Assembly (NCBI GenBank): GCA_964560875.1 | Contig: CAZLMW010000191.1 | Span: 1-10,621 of the forward strand | DNA from: CAZLMW01 sp964560875 | GTDB taxonomy: Bacteria; Myxococcota_A; UBA9042 | DNA: 10,621 nucleotides | Direction: 5' to 3' | Notes under the pieces: generated by a model | Seen by the model: only the letters and a program-made list of their open reading frames with translations | What the model was told of the DNA's origin: nothing | Databases searched by the model: none | Position numbers and translations under genes: made by a program | Shown: in pieces, positions 1 through 6,619 of the stretch | How positions within the stretch are numbered: position 1 is the first letter of the stretch | Layout of the letters: the number at the start of each line of letters is the position of its first letter

Positions 1-42
1 GTCCGCTTGCCCAGACCCCTGATGGCGGTCGTGACCGGGTAA
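1..42 (+). CDS. C-terminal tail of a possible upstream gene (partial)
   Basis: Frame 1 is open from the window edge to a TAA at 40-42 and encodes VRLPRPLMAVVTG. A strong GC-rich hairpin begins 18 nt after the stop, which is where a terminator for such a gene would sit. Thirteen residues are too few to assign a family. Frame 3 is also open across this stretch, so the reading is tentative. Confidence 0.3.
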   Translation, partial: VRLPRPLMAVVTG

Positions 43-60
43 TGAATCACGCCCTTTGCA

Positions 61-106
61 AGGGGCCTCGCGGCGGAGGCCCCTCGCCCGAAAAGCGTCT
101 TTTTCG
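61..106 (+). terminator. GC-rich hairpin, probable transcription terminator
   Basis: AGGGGCCTC (61-69) pairs perfectly with GAGGCCCCT (76-84) around a 6-nt loop. A second, weaker inverted repeat follows: CGAAAA (89-94) with TTTTCG (101-106), and it contains a run of five T on the plus strand (100-104). The T run is 15 nt past the first stem, so this is not a textbook intrinsic terminator, but a 9-bp GC stem just after a possible stop at 40-42 fits one. It could also stop minus-strand transcripts coming from the glutamine amidotransferase that ends at 227. Confidence 0.5.
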
Positions 107-226
107 TGCCTCACCCCAACCTCCGCTGCGCGGCTGTTCCGCGTTGCCGTCAACTGATCGTTTCCTCTGCAACCAGACACTGAGAGATCAGACCAGTTGT
201 CTCAACCAACTGAACTCAAACCATAA

Positions 227-1087
227 TCACGAACGGCCGCGTCTGGCAGCGATCGGTTTGACCAGCTTCTCGATGTAGTTGCGGAACTCGACCTGGCGCA
301 CATCGGCATCGAGCACGTCGTCGTCGATCGCCAGCTGCCAACGCAGGTCCTTGCGCTGCGGCTCCTTGGCCAGAGCTTCCATCTTGGCGACCAGGTCATC
401 GATCTCGGCCTTGTCCGAGGCGAAGTTCTCGTTGAGCAGCCGCTGGGTTCGCGCAACCGTCAGCCGCGCCATCTCGTTAAGATCGTATTCGGGGTGGTAT
501 TGGACAGCCCAGAAGGTGCCGCCGTTGTGCTCAACCGCCATCGCCTGGATACCTGTGAAGTCGTTTCCAGCCAGCACGGTGCCGCCCTCGGGGACCTCGA
601 CCACCTCGTCGTAGTGGCTGATGAAAGCGTCGAAGACCGCTGGCTTGTCGGCCATGAATGGGTGTTCGACCCCTTCGCTGGTCAGCTTGATCTTGCGCGC
701 GATGCCCATTTCACGCCCGCGCGGGTTCTTGGCGACCTTGCCACCGGCCGCTACCGCCGCCATTTGCAGGCCCCAGCACGTCCCGAACGCGGGTGTGCCC
801 GACGCGAAGCCGTCCACGCCGATCTTGCGCATCCGCATCACCGCGGCGTCGTCCGTGTGGTAGATGGTCGAGCTCGTTCCCGTCCACAAGATGCCGTCGT
901 AGTCGCTGAGCTCACGCTGCAGTTCGCTGTCGTCGTCCTGCGGCAGCAGCACATCGTATTCCGCGTCAGGGAGCACCGTCGTCAGCATGTCGCGATACAG
1001 CTCCCACGCGAGGCGCATTCGCGCTTCACGCAGCTTGTCTCGGGCCGGCTTCGTGTACCCGTCGATGATGAGAAAACGCAGGGCCAT
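227..1087 (-). CDS. Stand-alone class I glutamine amidotransferase (GMP-synthase-like)
   Basis: A 286-residue protein with the class I glutamine amidotransferase fold. These enzymes use a Cys-His-Glu triad to release ammonia from glutamine or to cleave gamma-glutamyl bonds. The nucleophile elbow is FGTCWGLQ (Cys104), and His198 and Glu200 lie in VQYHPEYD, so the triad is complete. ILWTGTSSTIY (residues 66-76) sits where the family has its oxyanion-strand glycine motif. After about residue 205 comes a charged, probably helical C-terminal extension of about 80 residues. No synthase domain is fused and no obvious acceptor enzyme is adjacent, so the substrate is unknown. The ATG at 1087 is preferred because GGAG lies 6 nt upstream; a TTG at 1126 would add 13 residues without family support. 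It lies 96 nt after the HAD gene. A gamma-glutamyl hydrolase role is an alternative. Confidence 0.88.
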   Translation of the reverse strand: MALRFLIIDGYTKPARDKLREARMRLAWELYRDMLTTVLPDAEYDVLLPQDDDSELQRELSDYDGILWTGTSSTIYHTDDAAVMRMRKIGVDGFASGTPAFGTCWGLQMAAVAAGGKVAKNPRGREMGIARKIKLTSEGVEHPFMADKPAVFDAFISHYDEVVEVPEGGTVLAGNDFTGIQAMAVEHNGGTFWAVQYHPEYDLNEMARLTVARTQRLLNENFASDKAEIDDLVAKMEALAKEPQRKDLRWQLAIDDDVLDADVRQVEFRNYIEKLVKPIAARRGRS

Positions 1088-1124
1088 GGTGGGCTCCAGG
1101 TACAGGCGGGCAGGGCAGCGCGCC

Positions 1125-1140
1125 AAGTGGTATGATCATC
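1125..1140. promoter_or_regulatory. Candidate operator: half of a motif shared with the amine oxidase promoter region
   Basis: The 16 nt AAGTGGTATGATCATC match AATTGGTATGATGATC at 5704-5719 at 14 of 16 positions. Here the site contains the perfect palindrome ATGATCAT (1132-1139), but the right arm found at 5717-5724 is degraded. It lies 38 nt upstream of the glutamine amidotransferase ATG, in the 96-nt gap after the HAD gene, where an internal promoter would sit. The TGGT half-site resembles those used by FadR-type GntR regulators, but no such regulator is encoded here. Short matches of this size can occur by chance. Confidence 0.3.
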
Positions 1141-1183
1141 TGATCTGACGAATGGACGGCCCGGTGCGGCCGCCAAACTCGGG

Positions 1184-1948
1184 TTAGCTTGCGAGGCTGT
1201 CGATGACGCGGACGAGGTCAGCGTAGTCGTGAACGGTGGCGTCGGGCGCGTCGCCTTCCTCGTTGCGCGTCTTGACCACGGTGGTCAACACGCCACGCGC
1301 GCCGACCGTGTGAGGACCGTCGATGTCCTTGGTGAGTCGATCGCCGATGTGGACGATGCTTTCGATTGGAGCGCCCGTTTGCGCGGCGATAGCTTCGAAC
1401 ATGCCCGCGGCTGGCTTGCTGCAGCCGACCTCGTCCGAGAACGCGAAGGCCGAGAAGCAATCGAGAATTCCGTAATTGCCGAGGACCTGTCGCAGCGCCC
1501 GCCCCGGCGAGAAGATGGTGTCCGAGACGACTCCCAGCGTGTACTTGCGGGCCAGCTCGCGGATGGGTTCGACGATTCCTGCGGCCAGGCGCGGCGGCAG
1601 GTGCAATTCCATGTCTTCGTGGTCTTGGACAAGCTTGGCGAACGCGGCGGGGGGAAGTTCGCGGCCGACTCCTGCGAGCACGAGCTCCAGGCGCGCTGGG
1701 ACCGTCCACGTGACGGCGTGATCGTGCCACACGCGGTTGTACGCGGTGTCGGCGGTCCGATAGGCGATGTCGACGGCTTCGCGCGAGACTGGGCCGCGAT
1801 CGCCGGCATGCTCATTGAGCGCCGCGTGGACAAGCTGCCGGCGGGCCTCGAACTTGGTTGGCATCCCGCGTTCGGCGCGAATCGCCTCATCGGAGTCGTC
1901 GATGAATACGGTGTCCCACAGGTCGAACGTAACGATGATGTTGGTCAT
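1184..1948 (-). CDS. HAD-superfamily hydrolase, haloacid dehalogenase-like
   Basis: A 254-residue cytosolic HAD hydrolase. Motif I is FDLWDTV, giving Asp9 as the nucleophile. The second Asp (+2), normal in phosphatases, is replaced by Trp11, as in dehalogenase-type members that have an aromatic residue there; Asp12 follows. Motif II is GVVSDT (Ser142), motif III the Lys of CSKP (Lys178), and motif IV IGDRLTKDIDG (Asp203, Asp208, Asp210). The cap inserted between motifs I and II is alpha-helical, typical of subfamily I. The start is fixed by AGGAGG at 1954-1959, 5 nt from the ATG; an upstream in-frame start at 1993 lacks this. A hairpin separates it from the cytochrome gene, and the glutamine amidotransferase follows after 96 nt, possibly in the same transcript. 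The substrate is unknown: a phosphatase, phosphonatase or dehalogenase role is possible. Confidence 0.88.
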   Translation of the reverse strand: MTNIIVTFDLWDTVFIDDSDEAIRAERGMPTKFEARRQLVHAALNEHAGDRGPVSREAVDIAYRTADTAYNRVWHDHAVTWTVPARLELVLAGVGRELPPAAFAKLVQDHEDMELHLPPRLAAGIVEPIRELARKYTLGVVSDTIFSPGRALRQVLGNYGILDCFSAFAFSDEVGCSKPAAGMFEAIAAQTGAPIESIVHIGDRLTKDIDGPHTVGARGVLTTVVKTRNEEGDAPDATVHDYADLVRVIDSLAS

Positions 1949-1953
1949 GGCGG

Positions 1954-1959
1954 CCTCCT
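1954..1959 (-). promoter_or_regulatory. Ideal Shine-Dalgarno that sets the HAD hydrolase start
   Basis: Read on the minus strand, the sequence is AGGAGG-CCGCC-ATG: a full-length Shine-Dalgarno with a 5-nt spacer. It decides the start at 1948 over a longer in-frame alternative at 1993. Confidence 0.8.
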
Positions 1960-2018
1960 GCGCGGCCCGATAGCACGAGCCATCGCATGCCACAAGACGG
2001 ACGCCGCTAGATTCAAGT

Positions 2019-2041
2019 CCGGGGCTTCCGAAAGCCCCCGG
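2019..2041 (-). terminator. Hairpin after the cytochrome lipoprotein gene
   Basis: CCGGGGCTT (2019-2027) pairs with AAGCCCCCGG (2032-2041) with a single bulged C and a 4-nt loop. It begins 8 nt past the TAG of the minus-strand gene that ends at 2050. No U-rich tract follows on the minus strand (it reads ACTTGAATC), so termination could be weak or factor-assisted. It suggests that the HAD and glutamine amidotransferase genes have their own promoter within about 1960-2015, although I see no clear -35/-10 pair there. Confidence 0.5.
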
Positions 2042-2049
2042 TGACCCGA

Positions 2050-4314
2050 CTACTTGCCCGGACCTTCGAGCTGCAGCAGGTACTGGACCAGGTCGCTTCG
2101 GTCGTCGCTGCTCAGGTGGCTCGTCTTGCCGTGTTTGTCCGGTTGCGCGGCACCGGTGAACACATCGTCCAGCGTCTTGGCCGACCCGTCGTGCAAGTAC
2201 GGCGCCGTGTCCCAGAGCCCGTGCAAAGTCGGCGTATCGAACCCGGCCAATGCGCTACCGCCCGCCTTGCCGCTGTTCTTGCCCGCTGTCCCCACGTCGT
2301 GAAGCACCGCTTTACCGCCGTGCACGTCGCTGTCGGTCAGGTTGGCGCCTTTGTGGCAGTTCGTGCAGCCGGTCGTCGCGCTCTCGAAGAGCTTCTTGCC
2401 GCGCAGGGCGGCCTTGGTGAACGAGCCGTCGGCGTTGCGGAACGGGCTGCGCGGGTGCCGATCCAGGCTGCCGAGATAGGCCGCCAGCGCGTCCAGGTCC
2501 TTGCTCTTGCCCGCCTTCTTGGCGCCCAGGGCGGCCTTTCGCGCGGCGAAATCGGCGTCGGACATCAAACCCTTGGCGCCCAGGTGACCGCGAATGACCG
2601 ACTCGACGTCCTGCACCTCATCGGCCGAGCCGGTCCAAAACAGGGCGCCGTGTCCTGTGCCCGAGCGTCCGAGCAGCTCGGGCGTATTGCGGAGACCCTC
2701 ACCGACCGCGTTGCGATCGAAGCTGCGCCGGTCCGTCCTTCCGTCGAGGTGGCAGTGAGCGCATGCGCGTGCACCTTCCGCGCCCGCTGCCGCCGTCGTC
2801 CCGGCGAAGACGCGCTGGCCGTGAAGGACAGACGCTGTGAACGGTTCCTTGGATTGCAGCGGGAGTTGCACCAATGGTTGCTGCGGCAGTCCAGCGTAAC
2901 CAAGCAGCCGATATGCCATGACTCTGCGCTGGGCGCGCGCCAGGACCATCAGCCATCGACCGTCCCTCGTCGCGATTACCGCGTCGGGCTGGGCCCCGAC
3001 ATCGCCGATGGACGCGTCCTTTTCGCCGGTCGAGAGATCGAACCGGACAACACTGCGGTTGCCAGGAATTGTCGTGTAGATCCATGCGCCGTCGGACGAG
3101 AACGTCCCCGACCCGGCCAGTCCGCTGGGCGTCAACCATCGCGATCCGGGCTTTCCGTCGCCGACATTGAAGGCAGCGAGCGTGCCGCGCAGTTGAGGCG
3201 TCGCATCCTTGGCGCCGTTCGCGATCACCTGGCCGGGGATGAACGCTCGTTTGCCGTCGGGGGTGACCAGGGGTGCAGCGAGCCAGGTCAGCGCGCCGTT
3301 GGCCGCATCCTTGGGCCCGCGCGGAATCGATACCGTGGTGACTTCTCCGGTCTTCTCCGGTTCGAACAGCGCAACTTTCGCCGCAAGCCCATCGGAACGC
3401 CACTGCGCTACAGCGATGCGTCCATCGGGCAGCTTGGCGAGCTCGCGCGGGTCATCCACGACGGTCACGGCGCCGGCCAATTTCACTTTGCCACCGCCCT
3501 TGTGCGTCAACCGCGCGAGCGAGTTCTTGCCCTGCAGCGCGACCCACAAGTCGCCTTCTTCGGAGCCACCGGTGCGCGGCCAAATCACGCCAAACGGTGC
3601 CGCGCCGTGTTCGAAGGAGACCTCACTTCGGAAGTCGCCGCTGTTGACCTTGTAGATCTGGACCTTGTCTTCCGACGGGCAGGAGACCGCGACGTAGTTG
3701 CCCAGCGCGGCTGCCGACCTCGGCCCCTTGCAGACCTTGACGTGGCGGTCGAGCCGCCAGGCCTGCGAAGTGGACCGACTGAACACGCTGATTTCGTCCG
3801 AATCTGTGCTCACCGCGACCAGGAACGGCGGCGTCAACGTCAGCGACCGCGAGTGAACCGATTCGTGCATCGGCACGGGCAAGACCGAAACCGAGGCTTG
3901 CGCCGTCTTGGTGGTGCCCAGTCCGTCGACCACCTCGGCGGAGACCTTCACGACCCCGACAGTTCCGTAGATGTGACTCGTCGCGAAGACGCGGCAGCCC
4001 GGCTTGCTGGTGGGCAGGTCGATGATCGCGAGATCGAGCGTGTCGCGGTAGCCATCGCCCCAATCGATCGTCAGCTTCCCATCCGGGCTGCACACATCGA
4101 CACGGAACCGTCCGACCCAGTCGATTCGGATGTACTTCGGCGCCTGCAAAGTGATTGCCGTCGGCACACGCACGCCCACATCAACCGTTGCGTCTGCCGC
4201 GGCCGCGGCGTCGGTGGCTGTCTCGTCCGAGCAGCCGTGGATCGAGCAGATAACGGCCACGGCCGCGAGCACGGCGAAACGGCGCTGTCGGGTTGAATTG
4301 ATCATGCGATCCAT
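2050..4314 (-). CDS. Lipoprotein with PKD domain, beta-propeller and dihaem peroxidase-like cytochrome c domains
   Basis: A 754-residue envelope lipoprotein. A basic N-region and hydrophobic core end in the lipobox SIHGC (Cys28). An Ala/Asp-rich linker leads to a PKD-like beta-sandwich (about 62-145) with IDWGDG and SHIYGTVG. Repeated strands at about 160-485 (e.g. PDGRIAVAQW, SSDGAWIYTT) form a YVTN/NHL-type propeller. The C-terminal 250 residues resemble the dihaem cytochrome c peroxidase/MauG family, with CAHCH (518-522) and CTNCH (650-654). The tail TPTLHGLWDTAPYLHDGS and closing HLSSDDRSDLVQYLLQL are typical of the second haem domain. It would reduce peroxide or perform a related oxidation outside the inner membrane. 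The start is 14 nt after the amine oxidase stop, suggesting coupling; no good Shine-Dalgarno is seen, and an ATG at 4305 (MINSTRQ) is an equally good signal-peptide start. The upstream open frame to 4539 overlaps the amine oxidase and is rejected. Confidence 0.88.
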   Translation of the reverse strand: MDRMINSTRQRRFAVLAAVAVICSIHGCSDETATDAAAAADATVDVGVRVPTAITLQAPKYIRIDWVGRFRVDVCSPDGKLTIDWGDGYRDTLDLAIIDLPTSKPGCRVFATSHIYGTVGVVKVSAEVVDGLGTTKTAQASVSVLPVPMHESVHSRSLTLTPPFLVAVSTDSDEISVFSRSTSQAWRLDRHVKVCKGPRSAAALGNYVAVSCPSEDKVQIYKVNSGDFRSEVSFEHGAAPFGVIWPRTGGSEEGDLWVALQGKNSLARLTHKGGGKVKLAGAVTVVDDPRELAKLPDGRIAVAQWRSDGLAAKVALFEPEKTGEVTTVSIPRGPKDAANGALTWLAAPLVTPDGKRAFIPGQVIANGAKDATPQLRGTLAAFNVGDGKPGSRWLTPSGLAGSGTFSSDGAWIYTTIPGNRSVVRFDLSTGEKDASIGDVGAQPDAVIATRDGRWLMVLARAQRRVMAYRLLGYAGLPQQPLVQLPLQSKEPFTASVLHGQRVFAGTTAAAGAEGARACAHCHLDGRTDRRSFDRNAVGEGLRNTPELLGRSGTGHGALFWTGSADEVQDVESVIRGHLGAKGLMSDADFAARKAALGAKKAGKSKDLDALAAYLGSLDRHPRSPFRNADGSFTKAALRGKKLFESATTGCTNCHKGANLTDSDVHGGKAVLHDVGTAGKNSGKAGGSALAGFDTPTLHGLWDTAPYLHDGSAKTLDDVFTGAAQPDKHGKTSHLSSDDRSDLVQYLLQLEGPGK

Positions 4315-4328
4315 TAGTCGAACGGCGA

Positions 4329-5687
4329 TCACCTTGCGAGCGCAGCGATAACTTCGCGCGCCGCTCGTTCTCCCGACTGCAGCGCGCCTTCCATGTAACC
4401 GCACCATTGGCTCGCTGTCTCGGTTCCGGCCCAATGAATCGGACCGACAGGTTGCCGAAGTGCCGGCCCCGTCGATGTCAGCAAGCCGGGAGCGGCCAAA
4501 CCGACGGGACAGCCTCCCGACCACGTTTCGGCGCTCCAATCGAACGCGATGAACTCGCGCGGGTGGCGGGCGCCGGGACCGATCAGCCCAGTCAGGTCGT
4601 CCACAACGGCGGCCTGGATCGCGCTGTCACCCCGGCCGGAGAGATTGCGCGCGCGGTCTCCTGTCACGAAGGCGACGAGGCACGGCTGCGTGCCGTCCGT
4701 CGACGTGTTGTCGTACACGAACGACACGACCCCATCGTGGCTCAACGCCTCTCCGCTCAAGCCATCGGCCCGCCAAAACGGTGTGTCATACGTCGCCAGG
4801 CACTTGATCGTGGCCCCCATCGGCATGCGTTGGGTGAGCTGATCCCGCGCCACCGGCAGGCCCGGTTCGTAGGCGATGCGTCCGGCGAGGACCGGCGGAA
4901 TCGCGACGACCAGCCGCGAAGCTTGGTAGGTCGCTGCCTCGGTGGATACCGACACCGCGTGGTCGCTGTACGCGATCTTTCGGACGGGTTCTTCGAGTCG
5001 GATCGTCCCTCCGAACGCCTCTGCGAGCCCTTCACTCAGCTGCTGAGCGCCGCCCACGAATACGGCCTGTTGAGCGCCGTCGTCGACCTGGAAGAGCCGT
5101 TCCAATCCGCCAGCGGACTGGGCGTAGTGCAGAAGGTAAAGCATCGACAGTTCGCCGGGTTCCGCTGACCACACGGACCGGATCAGCAGATCCACCATCG
5201 CTCGTGCAGATTTACCGAACACTGTTCGCTGTTTCCACGATTCCACTGTCGCGGCGTCGAGAGTCGCGGCGTTGCCCGTCTTCCACGGCCGCTTCGGATC
5301 GACCTGCGCTGCGAGGCGTTCAATCCGCTTGAGCATCAGCTGGAGTTCGACAAGGTTGGGCAACGAAATCGATGGAATATCAGCGCCGTACGTCGATCTT
5401 TTGCCGGCGATTCGAATCACTTTTCTGCCGTGGTGCCAGGTCGGATGCGTCGCGACCCCCAACTTGGCTGCAAGCGCGGCCAGCCGAGGCTGACTGGGAC
5501 CGATCCATTGCCCGCCAACATCAAATGTCGACCCGGCCACGTCGCGTGTATGCGTGCGGCCGCCGACCCGATCTCGGGCCTCGAGGACCAGCACATTCAA
5601 CCCGTGGTCTGCAAGGAGCCACGCCGTGTTCATGCCAGCGAGACCCGCTCCAACGACGACGACATCATACGACAGTTGACCGAGCAC
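4329..5687 (-). CDS. Flavin monoamine oxidase (MAO-like, probable covalent FAD)
   Basis: A 452-residue amine oxidase of the FAD/MAO family, which oxidises amines to imines (then aldehydes) and makes H2O2 from O2. The N-terminal Rossmann motif is VVVVGAGLAG (9-18), followed by EARDRVGGRTHT and FDVGGQWIGPSQ. GATIKCLATYDTPFW carries Lys295, the equivalent of the active-site lysine of human MAO-B (Lys296). The C-terminal FAD region has WSGGC (Cys393), at the position of MAO-B Cys397, which bonds covalently to FAD, and then AGTETASQWCGYMEGA. The aromatic cage keeps Tyr431 (MAO-B Tyr435), but the residue after the cysteine is Pro394 instead of the cage Tyr. There is no signal peptide or C-terminal anchor, so it should be cytosolic. 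The start is GTG with GGGAGG 4 nt upstream. It heads the minus-strand unit with the dihaem lipoprotein and diverges from the amidase operon. The substrate amine is unknown. Confidence 0.92.
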   Translation of the reverse strand: MLGQLSYDVVVVGAGLAGMNTAWLLADHGLNVLVLEARDRVGGRTHTRDVAGSTFDVGGQWIGPSQPRLAALAAKLGVATHPTWHHGRKVIRIAGKRSTYGADIPSISLPNLVELQLMLKRIERLAAQVDPKRPWKTGNAATLDAATVESWKQRTVFGKSARAMVDLLIRSVWSAEPGELSMLYLLHYAQSAGGLERLFQVDDGAQQAVFVGGAQQLSEGLAEAFGGTIRLEEPVRKIAYSDHAVSVSTEAATYQASRLVVAIPPVLAGRIAYEPGLPVARDQLTQRMPMGATIKCLATYDTPFWRADGLSGEALSHDGVVSFVYDNTSTDGTQPCLVAFVTGDRARNLSGRGDSAIQAAVVDDLTGLIGPGARHPREFIAFDWSAETWSGGCPVGLAAPGLLTSTGPALRQPVGPIHWAGTETASQWCGYMEGALQSGERAAREVIAALAR

Positions 5688-5706
5688 ACGTCCTCCCGTG
5701 TATAAT
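5676..5706 (+). promoter_or_regulatory. Sigma70-like promoter for the cNMP/FHA-amidase-PLP operon
   Basis: TTGACC (5676-5681) and TATAAT (5701-5706) are separated by 19 nt, slightly longer than ideal, with a perfect -10. Transcription would begin near 5713, leaving a leader of about 150 nt before the ATG at 5867. The -35 lies inside the first codons of the divergent amine oxidase gene. AT-rich hexamers are rare in this GC-rich stretch. I see no convincing -35/-10 pair for the minus-strand amine oxidase. Confidence 0.45.
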
Positions 5707-5707
5707 T

Positions 5708-5724
5708 GGTATGATGATCATGCC
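5708..5724. promoter_or_regulatory. 17-bp near-palindrome, candidate operator between divergent operons
   Basis: GGTATGAT-G-ATCATGCC has seven of eight complementary arm pairs; only T5710/G5722 fails. It starts 1 nt after the TATAAT box and would cover the plus-strand transcription start, while lying 21-37 nt upstream of the amine oxidase GTG. A factor bound here could repress both directions. Its left portion recurs at 1125-1140. The TGGT/ATGCC architecture is compatible with FadR-type GntR operators, but the regulator is not identifiable in this window. Confidence 0.4.
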
Positions 5725-5866
5725 TGTGGTTGGCGTCGCTGTTCAGACCGCCACACAGCGTGATTCGTCCTGCAACTGCGCCTGTGCGAACGCCAAGTCT
5801 GCGTGATTTGGTCGAATGCTGCGACCCATCTTGGATCGCCACGGGGGCCATGGTAACAGGGCGCCC

Positions 5867-6619
5867 ATGCGGCGACAGCACTTCAGCAAGGGCGACCTCA
5901 TATTCGCGGCCGGCGACCCAAGCGCGTACGCGTACATTCTCGAGGAAGGTCGGGTGGAGATCTTCCGCGGCGATGGGACCGAACGCTTCGTGCTCGGTGA
6001 GCTTGGAATCGGCGAGATCTTTGGCGAGATGGGCCTGGTCGACGAACGCCCGCGCTCGGCGTCCGCACGCGTTCTCGAAGATGCGACCGTGGCCGCCATT
6101 ACGGCCGACGAATTCGTCCCGTTGCTGTTCGATGATCCGGACAGCGGCTTGCGCTACCTCAAGGCGTTGTTCGAGCGCCTCCGCGTCATGAACGACCGGG
6201 CGGACAGGCAGGAGATTCGGCCGAGCCAGGTCCAGCCGGCGCCGGTGACCAACGAATCGGACGTGCGCATCTTTGCTGCGACGCAGCGCGCGGGGCGGGA
6301 CGTGCCTGACGACGGACATCCGGTCGACAGGTTGCCGTTTCGCGTCGGTCGAAAGGCGGGCGGCGTGCTGAGCGACAACCATCTCGAGCTCGACGATCGG
6401 CAGCCGTACAACGTCTCGCGCAACCATTTCCTCATCGATGTCCAAGACGACGCGTACGTGGTGCGCGATCGCGGCTCTTTCCTCGGCACCATCGTCAACG
6501 GCGAAAAGATAGGCGGGCGGCGTCACAATGGGGAAGCGCCCCTGCAACCCGGTGATAACGTCGTCATCGCCGGCGAGCCTCATTCGCCTTGGCGCTTCCG
6601 CATCTATGTCAAGGCGTGA
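5867..6619 (+). CDS. Cyclic-nucleotide-binding (CAP-ED) plus FHA domain protein
   Basis: A 250-residue soluble protein with two signalling domains. Residues 2-105 form a cyclic-nucleotide-binding barrel, beginning RRQHFSKGDLIFAAGD. Its phosphate-binding cassette FGEMGLVDERPRSAS (52-66) keeps the Gly-Glu and the Arg-Ser-Ala that usually contact the sugar-phosphate. After a polar linker (about 110-155), residues 156-250 form an FHA domain with VGRK (160-163), SRNH (184-187) and GTIVNG (207-212), the signature for phosphothreonine binding. There is no helix-turn-helix, so it is not a CRP-type regulator; it probably links a nucleotide signal to a phosphoprotein partner. The ATG at 5867 is preferred because it precedes the first conserved strand and has AGGG upstream; an ATG at 5816 would add 17 residues with no family match. 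Its TGA overlaps the amidase GTG, so expression is probably coupled. Ligand and partner are unknown. Confidence 0.85.
   Translation: MRRQHFSKGDLIFAAGDPSAYAYILEEGRVEIFRGDGTERFVLGELGIGEIFGEMGLVDERPRSASARVLEDATVAAITADEFVPLLFDDPDSGLRYLKALFERLRVMNDRADRQEIRPSQVQPAPVTNESDVRIFAATQRAGRDVPDDGHPVDRLPFRVGRKAGGVLSDNHLELDDRQPYNVSRNHFLIDVQDDAYVVRDRGSFLGTIVNGEKIGGRRHNGEAPLQPGDNVVIAGEPHSPWRFRIYVKA

Noticed and set aside
194..212. Inverted repeat CAGTTG/CAACTG downstream of the glutamine amidotransferase.
   Set aside because: Only 6 bp, not GC-rich and with no T tract on the minus strand; too weak to call a terminator.
2041..4296. A 751-codon open frame on the plus strand, antisense to the cytochrome lipoprotein.
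   Set aside because: Its translation is Arg/Ala/Val-rich with no recognisable motif, while the minus strand encodes a lipobox, PKD, propeller and two CxxCH motifs. Long antisense frames are expected in GC-rich coding DNA.
4315..4539. N-terminal extension of the cytochrome lipoprotein in the same open frame.
   Set aside because: It lies inside the amine oxidase gene in another frame, has no family similarity, and would bury the signal peptide.
5737..5760. Possible leader hairpin CGCTGT/ACAGCG upstream of the cNMP/FHA gene.
   Set aside because: A 6-bp stem with a 12-nt loop is not distinctive, and no riboswitch-like conservation can be judged.
5630..6583. A 317-codon open frame on the minus strand, antisense to the cNMP/FHA gene.
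   Set aside because: The opposite strand has clear cNMP-binding and FHA signatures, and the antisense product has none and would run into the amine oxidase gene.
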